Source: Hyaloperonospora brassicae | Taxonomy: Eukaryota > Oomycota > Peronosporomycetes > Peronosporales > Peronosporaceae | Assembly (NCBI GenBank): GCA_947650285.1 | Contig: CANTFL010000389.1 | Coordinates: 372,001-436,000 of the forward strand | DNA: 64,000 nucleotides | Reading direction: 5' to 3' | Shown: positions 45,615 through 54,966 of the stretch, piece by piece | Layout of the letters: the number at the start of each line of letters is the position of its first letter | How positions within the stretch are numbered: position 1 is the stretch's first letter | Program-made: the position numbers and the translations under genes | The notes under the pieces: generated by a model | Database searches by the model: none | The model's input: only the letters and a program-made list of their open reading frames with translations | What the model was told of the DNA's origin: nothing

Positions 45615-46089
45615 TGTAGCGGAGCTACACAGCTCCTTTAGTCAGAGGAAGACTTTACGCTCAATGAGCAACTTCGGTTCAAAGAACCCGACTCAGAGAG
45701 TCAACAGCTCAGAGAGCTTACGGTCCCCGTTCCAGAGGGACCAAACGATTCAAATGAATCACAGCACAGAGTGCTCGAGGACAAGCTACCTTTACAGGCG
45801 TTGCTTCTGTCCTCCCGATCAAAGACGCCTCGTAAGGCACGTGTCTTATGTTGATCAAAATGGGAACTGAATTTTATTTCTTCATTTAACCTAAAAGAAC
45901 ACCTTAGAACAACGTATTTAACCTGCCCTAAATAACCTCTTAAAAGATCTTGCAATCAATTGATGACAGACACCAGTCTTCAACAATTGATACGCTCACT
46001 GTGTTCTAATATTACCTTATAGGATACCCCCCTCTCGTGTGTGCACCACACCTATCGTCGGCTACCAGCCGACGTGTAACCCCGTTACA
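45615..46089 (-). repeat. Element 2 3' LTR
   Basis: 475 bases. In element orientation starts TGTAACGGGG and ends CTCCGCTACA. Stem-loops GGAGCT/AGCTCC (45621-45636), GTCC/GGAC and CGTCGGCT/AGCCGACG (46056-46074). Confidence 0.93.
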
Positions 46090-46100
46090 CCCTCCCCCAC
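46090..46100 (-). other. Polypurine tract of element 2
   Basis: On the minus strand GTGGGGGAGGG directly before the 3' LTR. Confidence 0.75.
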
Positions 46101-46196
46101 CAGAATGACGTTACCACAAAACGTCAATCGAACTTTTCCTCGAAGAGGACGGTGTGTGTGCGCTCTAACCTCACGGTTTGCAAAGCACGAAACACC

Positions 46197-47498
46197 ATGG
46201 CATCGCCACCTAACGAGTCCCCGACTCTCTCTTCTTACCTCGGCATTAATGTGGAGGAGGACTATGGTAGTGATACCGATGTCCGTGGTGAAGAACGGAC
46301 AATGTCCAACTCACCAGTGCAAGAGGCGTCGCCTCATACTGCACCAAACCCATTTGCCGAGCGTAGTGAGACCACCGCGTTAGAAACGCAGCATCATGCA
46401 ACAGATGCAGGTGAACACATCATCACCAACCCGCTCGATGAGCAACAAGAGTTGGTAATCCAACAAGAGGAGAGCGCTCAGCGCCGTATGCAGCTTGCTG
46501 CAGACCTTGAGGGTCGTCGTGGCTATCAGTTCACGCCACTCAATGTGGAAGAGCGTATACGCCAAACGACAGGTCGTTCCCTGGCAACGTGGGCCATTGG
46601 CGCTGAGCCTACATCTTCTGATGAAGTGGCGAGCCGACAGGCACTTCGTGAGAGGTACCTGCAACCCCACTTGACGACTCTAAGTCAATACAAGTTGCGA
46701 CTTGACACGCAAGCACGGGGTGCACCGGTGCCACCGATGAGGGGTATACCCATCCTCTTATTCGCAGGCGAATCTCCGGAGGAGGAGGACAACACTTTTG
46801 TGCGCTGGGTGCACCGGAAACGTCACCTCAGCAGCATGCTAGCTCATAGAGCAAGTGCCAATGTGGCAGATGTTCGTCTCGAACGAAAGCTTCGGTATGA
46901 CTATGCCAAGCTTAAGGCCAGAGGCCAATTGCGATTTCGCACCCGCTATGCTCCGGCTGTGCCGATGGAAGTGGGAGTTGGTCAAGCGGAACCAAACGAC
47001 CCACCTGCTTCCACCACTATTGGTGGGAAGCGATATCGGTCGAAGGATGACCCCTGCCACGATGTTCAAAAACATCAACGGCGTACGGGCAATCCTGCCG
47101 AAGGGGTACCTCGAATTCCCACGAGTTCTCCGACTCCGGGTACCCTCGCCACTTTACCAGATACTGGTATTGACCCTGACGACGACGTCGTTTCAGGAGT
47201 CGTTCCACATGGAACTGGCGGTTCCCTTGCTCATCGAGCAGCGTCGGAGGTGGTCGGTATACCGAAGGAGGAGCACGAGAAGGTGCTTCTCGAGCTGAGT
47301 GGTCTCCGTGAGACGTTGGGTCAGACCCAGAGTGCGTTCGACGCAATGCGAGCCCGTGTTCGGGCGTTGGAGTTGGGCCAAGCCCGGATGGAGGCTCAGC
47401 TTGACCTCCTGATACGGATTCAGCAACCGATGGCAAAGCCAACCTACCCGGCGCAAGCGCCTCCAAGTTCACGTGGGACGGATCCCGATACGGCTTAA
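46197..47498 (+). CDS. Element 2 antisense ORF, intact, 433 codons, coiled coil
   Basis: Reads opposite to gag-pol, from 107 bases inside the 3' LTR to beyond the chromodomain; its last 482 bases overlap the pol C-terminus. The ATG at 46197 (context CACCATGG) is preferred over upstream non-ATG codons. Plan: Ser/Glu-rich N-terminus (NVEEDYGSD), a Gln/Glu helix-like part (DEQQELVIQQEESAQRR), a basic middle (RWVHRKRH, RLERKLRYDYAKLKARGQLRFRTR), a Pro/Gly-rich hinge, and a C-terminal coiled coil (KEEHEKVLLELSGLRETLGQ, RARVRALELGQARMEAQLDLL). No membrane segment or known domain. It stays open although pol on the other strand has seven stops. Antisense ORFs near the 3' LTR are known in some plant gypsy lineages; I know of no described function for this one. 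Confidence 0.65.
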   Translation: MASPPNESPTLSSYLGINVEEDYGSDTDVRGEERTMSNSPVQEASPHTAPNPFAERSETTALETQHHATDAGEHIITNPLDEQQELVIQQEESAQRRMQLAADLEGRRGYQFTPLNVEERIRQTTGRSLATWAIGAEPTSSDEVASRQALRERYLQPHLTTLSQYKLRLDTQARGAPVPPMRGIPILLFAGESPEEEDNTFVRWVHRKRHLSSMLAHRASANVADVRLERKLRYDYAKLKARGQLRFRTRYAPAVPMEVGVGQAEPNDPPASTTIGGKRYRSKDDPCHDVQKHQRRTGNPAEGVPRIPTSSPTPGTLATLPDTGIDPDDDVVSGVVPHGTGGSLAHRAASEVVGIPKEEHEKVLLELSGLRETLGQTQSAFDAMRARVRALELGQARMEAQLDLLIRIQQPMAKPTYPAQAPPSSRGTDPDTA

Positions 47499-48839
47499 GC
47501 ATGCCAACGTAGAACACGGGGTGTGTGCGCAGTTTGCGCGGAAGGTTGAGCTTATACGCAAGTCCCTTCTTTGCGACGACCGTAAAGGGTCCAATGAAGC
47601 GCGGGCGCAACTTCGTCTTGAAGACGGCGGATACTACATTTGTAGGTAGGTTTTTAGCATTGAGTAGAACTTGGTCTCCGACCTTATAACGTTCAATACA
47701 ACCTCTGCCTTTGGCATCTGCTTGTTCCTTCTGCTTATCTTGGCTATCAGCCAGTGCGTCACGCACATGTCGTAAGACATTCAATCGCGTTGCGAGAAAC
47801 TCGCTTACCTGTTTTTGAACAGTAGCAGGGCTGATATCAGCAAGCCGATCGGCAACTCCTCCCCCACCAAGCCCTGAACCACGTAGTGGTAGCGTTAACG
47901 GAACGCGAGGGTGTGTGAGACCGTTCACGTAGAACGGTATGTAGCCGGTGGAGGCATGCACGGCGTTATTCAACGCAAACCTAACGACAGGGAGCATCGA
48001 GCTTTAACGCTTAGGTGTTTCAGCGCAAACACTACGCAAGATGTCACCAATGACACGATTAACGCGCTCCGTTTGACCATCGGTCTGCGGATGATCCGCT
48101 GTGGACATGTCCAAACGTGTGCCGAGCACCTTGAAGATGGAATTCCAAAACTTCCCAGTGAAGCGAGGATCTCTATCAGAGACAATTGCCAACGGCAGAC
48201 CGTGTTGTCGAAACACGCGATCGATAAACAGCTTCGCTGTACCTTTACCATCAATGGTGTCTGGCACCGCCGTTAAATGAGCCATCTTGCTCAAACGGTC
48301 AACAAAGACCACAATACCCGTATTTCCAAACGAATCCGTCGGTAAACCGAACAGGAAGTCCATACTGATGGACTCCCAACACCCTTTGGGTATAGGCAAA
48401 CTAGCCAGCGGCGCTGCCGCATGTGGTGAGGGTTTCACCCGTTGGCACGTTTCACACGTACGTACATAGGTGCTCACCCATTTGTATAGTTTGGGCCACC
48501 AATAGAATTGGCTCACAGAGCCGTAGGTCTTTTCACGACCGAGATGACCACTCAACGCAGTATCATGTGCCTCATAGAGGATCCGATACTTCAACTCCTC
48601 ATCATGAGGGACAACGATGCGAGGGGTATCCTCCACATCCGTGCTATAGCACAACAGGCCTTGATCGATGGAATATCGATGTAACCTCGCACGTAACCGT
48701 GCCGACAATTTTATGTCCGAGTCTTTGAACTCCTCGCTCCCTAGAGCACGTAGCAGGGCTACACAATGTTCATCCTTGACATATGCCGTGCGGATTAGGT
48801 CAGTGACCGGTGACGACAGAGTCGTAACATGAGCAAGCT
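47017..48839 (-). pseudogene. pol: Element 2 integrase with chromodomain
   Basis: HHCC N-terminus (HDTALSGHLGREKTY, CETCQRVKP), DDE core (SMDFLFGLPTD; SDRDPRFTGKFW; HPQTDGQTERVNRV), TAA at 48004-48006 in place of the expected Trp before SSMLPVV, then the GPF/GPY-type block (RFIGPFTVVAKKGLAY), YVGMLKPY, a Pro-rich linker and the chromodomain (RQFHVERLLKRRR, YLVKWRGYPESENSWE) near the C-terminus. One frame throughout; a single stop is the only visible defect. Confidence 0.92.
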
Positions 48840-50189
48840 CATAGTCAGGCCTGCGTGACAACGCATCCGCCAAAGCATTTTGCTTGCCCGGCTTATACTT
48901 CACCTCGAAGTTGTACTCGGCAAAGAAGGAAAGCCAACGATCCATTCTCTTAGAGAGGTTAGTCGACTGGGTCGCAGTGCGCAATGTAGCATGATCGGTG
49001 TAGACCACAAATGGCTTAGAACCAAGAAGATGAACTCTGAATTTGACGAGAGCATACTTCATTGCAAGTAGCTCTTTTTTATGAACAGGATTGTTCTTTT
49101 CTGCAGTCGTGAGCTGTCGGGACTCAAGAGCAATGAATCGTTCCCGTCCATCAAAATATGTTTGTAACAGAGCGCTGCCTATGGCAAAGTCAGACGCGTC
49201 ACGGACGACAGTGAAAGATCGATCAGGATCAGGCAAAGCCAAGATTGGCGCATGAAGGAGACTCTCATTTACTGCTTGAAAAGCATGATGCTCGGTGCTA
49301 GTCCAGCACCATTCCACATCCTTTTTAAGGAGATTGGATAATGGCCGAGCCATATCTGCGTAATTTGCACTGTACTTGTGCAAGTGATTGGCAAGGCCAA
49401 GCCACTTACGTTGGTAATTATGGTTCTTTGGAACCGGCCAATCAACTATGGCTTTCACCTTAGCGGGACCCGCTCGAAGGCCTCGCTTACTATTAAAGCA
49501 CACTAAAAAGGGAATCTCTTCTGCACTATAAATTCACTTAGACGCGTTGGCGTACAACTTATTCGTGTGCATGCACTCGAGCACCGCTCGTAAATGGTCA
49601 ATGTGATTATCCACATCTGACCGACCGTTCATAGCACGACTATGGACAAAGATGTCATCAAAGTACGTCTGTGCATAACCTCTGTGAGGTCTAAACAATT
49701 GTGTCACAAGACGGTTGAATGTAGCCGGGGCATTTGATAGCCCTTGCGGCATAACTAGCCACTACCAGAGCATACCGCTCGGAGTGCTGACCGCTGTCAG
49801 CGGAATATCGCTTTCTCGCATGAGAAGCTGGTAATAACCATCGACTAAGTCGAGCGCACTGTACATTGTACATCCCACCATATTGTTCTGAAGAACATCC
49901 TTCCTCGGAATTGGTGTCTGAGCCGGGATGGTGGCCACATTAAGCTTATTGTAAGCATGAACAATGCGCCACTTCCCGTTGAGCTTTTTGACACAGAAGG
50001 TCGGTGTGGAATGGGGAGATTTGCTCTCACGAACCATCCCCGCCGCGTGCTTTGCACGAAAGAAGTCGTCTATTACGTCACACTGTTCCTTGGGCAAAGG
50101 CCACTGCCGTGTTACGCAGTATTTAGTTCCAGGAACCAAGTCAATTTCATGACGCACACCTCTATCAGGAGGTAATACAGACGGTGGGT
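48840..50189 (-). pseudogene. pol: Element 2 reverse transcriptase and RNase H
   Basis: RT motifs: [54 protein letters not shown] then TAG 49762-49764 (GAG in the family), MPQGLSNAPATFNRL and YFDD at 49654-49665. TGA at 49534-49536 interrupts the palm-connection junction; the frame goes on with EEIPFLVCFNSKRG. RNase H: RDASDFAIGSAL (Asp kept), EKNNPVHKKELLA, YTDHATLRT, ADALSRRPDYE. No frameshift. Confidence 0.92.
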
Positions 50190-51620
50190 TGTGACACACC
50201 ACGTCTTGAAATTCCTTTACCAAAGGATAAAACGGATCAAGAGGATCCTTAAGGATCGAGGATCCACTACGGGCATCCAATGCCGCCTTTGTGTCCTCAA
50301 GGACAGACTCGTCCAATAACGAGGATGAGTTCAACTCAATATCAGGCCGAATGACCACTAACTCGGAGAATTCTCCTGCCTGCAAGGCTTGGCTAAATTC
50401 GCCGTCAGACATTTCGTCTAGCTCAAAGATTTTATCCATGGATGGAAGAGTCTCAAGACTAATATTGCCATCGATCTGGCCAGTCAATCCATTGACAAGT
50501 GTATACAGTGTATTATTACTATTATCACTTCGTGACTTCTTAAACGTTGGGCGCTTAACAGTCACCACCCTACGCTTCGACTGTTTCCTCAAAGAAACCT
50601 TACGCCTCTTAGAGGCCGGGACAGCAAAGTCCCCGTGGTTGCTATTCATCTTAGCACGCTCTATACGAGAGCTCATGTCTTGAACGACATATGGTGAAGT
50701 GTTACGTAACTCGAACACTTCACCCAGTGGATTTACACGTACCACTTCACGTACATTATTCGGTCCTAGCCCTAAACACTCTGGCTTCTCGCCAACAATG
50801 TCATTACCGACATTCAGTGAGGTGCCACCTCGGCCGCCCTCATTCTGTGTAATTTCACGTGCCACCACACTTATAGCATTAGGGCCTAGCCCTGAACACT
50901 TTGGCTTCTCGCCATCAATGTCATTACCGACATTCAGTGAGGTGCCACCTCGGCCGTCCTCACTCTGTGTATTTTCACGTGCCACCGCACTTACATCAGA
51001 GGAATTACATTCTTGATGTTTCGGCCCTAGGCCAACCATGCTTGACGCATGCAGTGACTCAGTATCACAACGAGTATCACTCAACGGAGTATAACTCTCT
51101 CCAAACGCGTTAGAAGATCTCCGCTCAATATTTATGTCATCGACATTCGAGTTAAATTACTCTGACATACCAATGTCCAGCACATTGACATCTTCCGTCA
51201 ATGGCTCGAGCCAATAGCGCTTTTTTTGCCTAGCAAAGGTGGGTTCATGACTCTCCAAAGCTTCGCTAGGAACATTGCGCGTGGCGCCTAAGGTCTTAGT
51301 CCTCCAATCAATCCATGGCTCATGGCGTTATAGCCAAGCCATACCCAGGATGAGATCATATCTCGAATCCAAATCGAGGACGAGACAACTTTCAATGCTG
51401 TCAAAGTCCAAAAACTTCACAACTAAGTTCAACGGAACTTTAGGCACCGTGACGCGACTGCCAGTCGCTAAACGAACGGTGATCGAATCACCTTCGTGCG
51501 CTTTGAGCGCTTCAGCGTATCGCTGACTTCCCTCAAGGAAACGACGTCGAGCATAGTTACATGATGCTCCTTAATCGATTAAAATCGACTACGGCTTCTC
51601 AAAGCCTTTTACTGTCGCCT
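50190..51620 (-). pseudogene. pol: Element 2 protease and Pol linker
   Basis: Protease: SILID-stop-GASCNYARRRF, where TAA at 51571-51573 replaces the residue after the catalytic Asp; then RLATGSRVTVP and YDLILGMAWL followed by TAA 51328-51330. Further stops TAG 51589-51591 and TAA 51157-51159. The linker to RT has a 40-residue tandem duplication and basic patches ([15 protein letters not shown]). All in the same frame as RT and integrase. Confidence 0.85.
50749..50988 (-). repeat. 120-bp tandem duplication in Pol linker
   Basis: Two copies with exact 120-base period (the block CATTACCGACATTCAGTGAG at 50802 and 50922). Each encodes a 40-residue unit with [13 protein letters not shown] and CxGLGPN. 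In frame, so it lengthens the linker without breaking it. Confidence 0.85.
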
Positions 51621-51754
51621 CGGCGACTATCAAGCCAGGCTTGTACCATGCTCTGTGCTGGCTGGCACAGCGCTAAGTGGGGCTAAGCCCTGTTTCACTT
51701 TATCTCGTAGAGATGTGACAGAACTTAGTTCTACCCCAGTAGGGCGCCCCGCGC

Positions 51755-52789
51755 CTACTGGATGTCGACGTTTCCCCGTGCCATACCAGGTTTCTGGTTG
51801 AGGCTGGGGTTTCGACTCATAGGAGTCGGTTGTTGCTTACGCAAAGGACAAGTGGGACGCAAGTGTTTAGTGCTTCCGCACATGTAACAGCGTCTCACAT
51901 CCTGTCGTTGCTCCGCAACATGAAGCTCCGCTTCGCCTTCATCTTCAGCATGGCTGAGATCCATCGGTTCTGGCTTACAGTAAGCCGAAGTCCTCGCAGA
52001 GGCCGCCCTCGCAAAGCTTGGGTTGTACCCATTCCAACCAAGTCTGGCCGACTTGAAGTTGTGCTCAGCATTTTGAGCGACGCTCACAGCTTCCTCAAAA
52101 GTATAGGGATGAACCCGAAAAACCTCGGTTCTGGCCACGCCAGTGCGGAGACCTTCCATGAAGACTGTCACGTAGACAGTCTCAGGGAGAGGGTCAGACT
52201 GCATAGCAGCCATTAGAGTTCTCAACTCTTGGACATAGTCCGTTAACTCGCTCTTACCCTGACGGGTTGATAAGAAGCGTGATCGCACGCGATATGCCTG
52301 GTTAGGCGGCGAGAAAACTCGCATGAGGTCTATCTTGAGCGATTCCCACGTGGGAAATGCCAAATTGACCGACGTGCCACACGTCAAAGCCCACTCTCTA
52401 GCTCTACCATCGAGCTTAGAGATGGCCAAAGAGACCCGCTGGTTCTCTAGTGAGATGAGACCAGAGTACATGGCCATCTCAATCTCACGGATCCAGAGGG
52501 TCAAGTTTTCCCCCTCCTTCCCGGAGTAAAGTTTAACGTCCACCCGAAGGGGACGAGGCTTAGCCTCTTCTGTTGGCATAGACACGTAGCGTGTCGGCAT
52601 AGCCGACGCTACTTGGTTTTGAACCTGGCCCAATAGGGCCGTTTCATACTGCATAAAGGCCTCGACTCGTGCGTTGAGCACATCGGGACCCTGTGCAGTT
52701 AGAAACTCCACATACTCTAGGCCTACGGCCGCGGTCAGCTTATCAAGCGCGACCTTTTGAGCCTCAGAGAGGGGTGCGGATTGCTCCAT
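51755..52789 (-). CDS. gag: Element 2 gag, intact
   Basis: 344 codons from ATG 52789. Helical N-terminus (SEAQKVALDKLTAAVGLEYV), capsid-like region typical of gypsy Gag (LTLWIREIEMAMYSG, KLDGRAREWAL, DLMRVFSPPNQAYRVRSRF, LTDYVQELRTLMAAM, YVTVFMEGLRTG), then a knuckle CYMCGSTKHLRPTC that fits CX2CX4HX4C with all ligands present. Forms the cytoplasmic particle that packages element RNA. Intact gag beside a dead pol means particles could still be made if the element is transcribed. Confidence 0.93.
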   Translation of the reverse strand: MEQSAPLSEAQKVALDKLTAAVGLEYVEFLTAQGPDVLNARVEAFMQYETALLGQVQNQVASAMPTRYVSMPTEEAKPRPLRVDVKLYSGKEGENLTLWIREIEMAMYSGLISLENQRVSLAISKLDGRAREWALTCGTSVNLAFPTWESLKIDLMRVFSPPNQAYRVRSRFLSTRQGKSELTDYVQELRTLMAAMQSDPLPETVYVTVFMEGLRTGVARTEVFRVHPYTFEEAVSVAQNAEHNFKSARLGWNGYNPSFARAASARTSAYCKPEPMDLSHAEDEGEAELHVAEQRQDVRRCYMCGSTKHLRPTCPLRKQQPTPMSRNPSLNQKPGMARGNVDIQ

Positions 52790-52829
52790 CCTCGCAGAGG
52801 ATCAGTCGTTACCGACTCAGGTGTAGATT

Positions 52830-52846
52830 GACTACAAGTGCTACCA
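52830..52846 (-). other. Primer binding site of element 2
   Basis: TGGTAGCACTTGTAGTC, two bases inside the 5' LTR; same as element 1 with one T fewer. Confidence 0.6.
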
Positions 52847-52848
52847 AG

Positions 52849-53374
52849 TGTAGCGGAGCTACACAGCTCCTTAAGTCAGAGGAAGACTTTACGCTCAATG
52901 AGCAACTTCGGTTCAAAGAACCCGACTCAGAGAGTCAACAGCTCAGAGAGCTTAAAGGGTGGTTCAGAGAACCCGACTCAGAGAGTCAACAGGTTAGAGA
53001 GCTTACGGTCCCCGTTCCAGAGGGACCAAACGATTCAAATGAATCACAGCACAGAGTGCTCGAGGACAAGCTACCTTTACAGGCGTTGCTTCTGTCCTCC
53101 CGATCAAAGACGCCTCGTAAGGCACGTGTCTTATGTTGATCAAAATGGGAACTGAATTTTATTTCTTCATTTAACCTAAAAGAACACCTTAGAACAACGT
53201 ATTTAACCTGCCCTAAATAACCTCTTAAAAGATCTTGCAATCAATTGATGACAGACACCAGTCTTCAACAATTGATACGCTCACTGTGTTCTAATATTAC
53301 CTTATAGGATACCCCCCTCTCGTGTGTGCACCACACCTATCGTCGGCTACCAGCCGACGTGTAACCCCGTTACA
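52849..53374 (-). repeat. Element 2 5' LTR with 51-bp insert
   Basis: 526 bases; differs from the other LTR by one base (near 52874) and by 51 extra bases that form an imperfect tandem copy of the GGTTCA-AGAACCCGACTCAGAG region (52912-53005). Confidence 0.93.
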
Positions 53375-53908
53375 GGTGGCGTGTGTTGGTGCCCCAGACA
53401 GCCAATTTCGGATCGCATCGTAGAGGCAGTGTCCATTATGCAAAGTAAATTTGGGAATTATGCCGAGGTATTGCTGCGAATTTGCAACCGTGCACGACTC
53501 GGCAGCCACGGCGAAGGATGCCCCAACAGGGGTATTTTGATCTCGCGGCGCTCGGAGGGACCTAGCGCGTCCATCGTGGTCTTGCCTCTCACTCATAAGA
53601 GGGAGGAGGCCGAAATACTCTTGGTGCCGGCAGCGTATGAAAGTTTTTGGCCCATCCAATTGATGAGGTAAGGCAAATTACACTGTTGGGTCTTTTGCGG
53701 TGTCCTCGTTGGGCGAAATAGCCTGTAGAGCGGTTATTACGTCTGACGACGTTGGAATTCGATCACCAGTAGCAGGCCTCTTCAATTTATTACGGTAGGC
53801 TTCGCACATCGCTTTCGGAAGGAAAAGAGAGGATAGTCTAGATGGAGGAGTGACAATATCATTTGCCGAAACGTCCGCATGCAGAATAGCGTCGGGGCCA
53901 GATGCCAT
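53375..53908 (-). pseudogene. LINE-A ORF1-like region, upstream part
   Basis: Minus frame from ATG 53908 (MASGPDAILHADVSAND) with one TAG-type stop at 53678-53680, continuing GPKTFIRCRHQEYFGLLPLM to the element-2 insertion point. No known domain; the position before RT suggests ORF1. Confidence 0.45.
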
Positions 53909-54091
53909 CGATATGTCAAGCGCGGATGACTTTGAGGAAGTTGCGAGATTGCCACACGCTTCATTAGAAGGACTTCGGGTGATTCTGGCTCCGTGACGTC
54001 TAGAGTAGATGTCGCTCGCTCAATGGAATAAGGTGAAGTTTATATAGCTGACCTTCGGTCCGCTGTCCGTCGTCTGCAGCGAAGCCTTTGC

Positions 54092-54484
54092 TGTAACGGG
54101 GAACCCCGTAACATGAAAATTGTCATTTAGAAGATAATGACAATAAAGAATATTATATTGATTATTCTTTGAACAATATCACCAATAGTGGTGATTTTGA
54201 TGGGTCGACCAACGAGTCTGTTCATTGGTTGATATCGTGACGATATCAACCCACCAATCGCCGCAAGACGCGCGCAATGAGTGGTGACGAGACGTCACCA
54301 TACATCCAGTTAAATTAGTGTAATTAAGTTGAGTCAAACAGAGAGACAGTGGTTAAAGACTTAATTATATTAATATAACAGTTCTGCTTTTCCCTTATCT
54401 ACGCTTCCTCGTTCGCCTCGTGTACGTCTGTCGGGGCACCCAAAACCCTTGCGTTGAGTTCACGCAAGGGTGTGCCCCGTTACA
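54092..54484 (+). mobile_element. Solo LTR of the element-1 family
   Basis: 393 bases, TGTAACGGGG to CCCCGTTACA, nearly collinear with the element-1 LTRs (ACAATATCACC, GGGTCGACCAACG, CAATCGCCGCAAGACGCGCG, CACGCAAGGG). Flanks TTTGC and TGTGC, a probable TSD with one change. Confidence 0.9.
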
Positions 54485-54949
54485 TGTGCTGCTGGACGTA
54501 ATTGATTCTTACAGGGTAAAGAAGTTTGAGGGGGGATTTAAGTTTCATTACACTGTTAACCATCAAAAAGCTTTGCTACCGTACTTCGTTTGTCAAAGGT
54601 AGAGAGGTAAACCAGGAGTGATACTCAGAAAGTAGCCCAGAGGAAAAGTGAGAGGAAAAAAGAGTGAGTAGCCATAGAAAAAGAGGAAGGGTAACCAAGG
54701 AAGAGGCAAAGAGAAGCACGACAACTAAAAGAGCGGGAACGGCGAATGGAAGTGAATAGTGCCCGGGGTTATGTTAAGACAACCCGGAAAGGCAGACAAG
54801 CCCACAGTGCCGCTGCACCACGCACAGAAGCCGTATCTTATCGGGTTGTTGGTTAGGTGTCACGAGTTTGCGGAGGCGGCGAGGGTTCAAACCCCGCCCA
54901 CACCAAGAGCTTGATTATATACACTGCTGGCGCTAAACACTTCCGGGTG
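54485..54949. other. Gap between solo LTR and LINE-B
   Basis: Purine-rich (GAGAGG, AAAAAGAGG repeats) around 54590-54730. A perfect B box GGTTCAAACCC lies near 54886-54896, inside GAGGGTTCAAACCCCGC. Upstream TTGGTTAGGTG is only D-loop-like and no acceptor stem matches CCCACACC, so this is a tRNA-derived relic, not a tRNA gene. Confidence 0.4.
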
Positions 54950-54966
54950 CTGTCGTGTGGGAGTAG

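Larger units (their letters stand above)
45615..53374 (-). mobile_element. Element 2: chromodomain Ty3/gypsy retrotransposon, minus strand
   Basis: 7.8 kb with LTRs at 45615-46089 and 52849-53374, PBS, intact gag, one-frame pol (protease-RT-RNase H-integrase-chromodomain), antisense ORF and purine tract. Flanks GATGG and GGTGG form a probable TSD with one change. LTRs are identical except one base and a 51-bp insert, so insertion was recent; yet pol carries seven in-frame stops. Inserted into LINE-A. Confidence 0.95.
39840..53960 (-). mobile_element. LINE-A: non-LTR retrotransposon, interrupted twice
   Basis: Pieces at 53960-53375, 45614-42819 and 42361-39840 add up to about 5.7 kb and follow normal LINE order on the minus strand: ORF1-like region, (endonuclease expected), RT, post-RT region, C-terminal RNase H. 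A solo LTR (42362-42818) and element 2 (45615-53374) were inserted later. All coding parts carry stops and frame changes. Ends are not sharply defined. Confidence 0.75.

Noticed and set aside
45701..45955. 84-codon ORF present in both LTRs of element 2
   Set aside because: Repeated only because it lies in the LTR; no motif and no reason to expect translation.
47911..48276. 121-codon plus-strand frame opposite the integrase
   Set aside because: Shadow of the conserved integrase frame on the other strand; composition follows the sense codons.
47017..51620. Programmed stop readthrough in element 2 pol
   Set aside because: Seven stops of all three types, one in the protease catalytic motif, fit decay rather than recoding.
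54811..54905. Functional tRNA gene
   Set aside because: Perfect B box and T arm, but no acceptor or anticodon stem can be formed.
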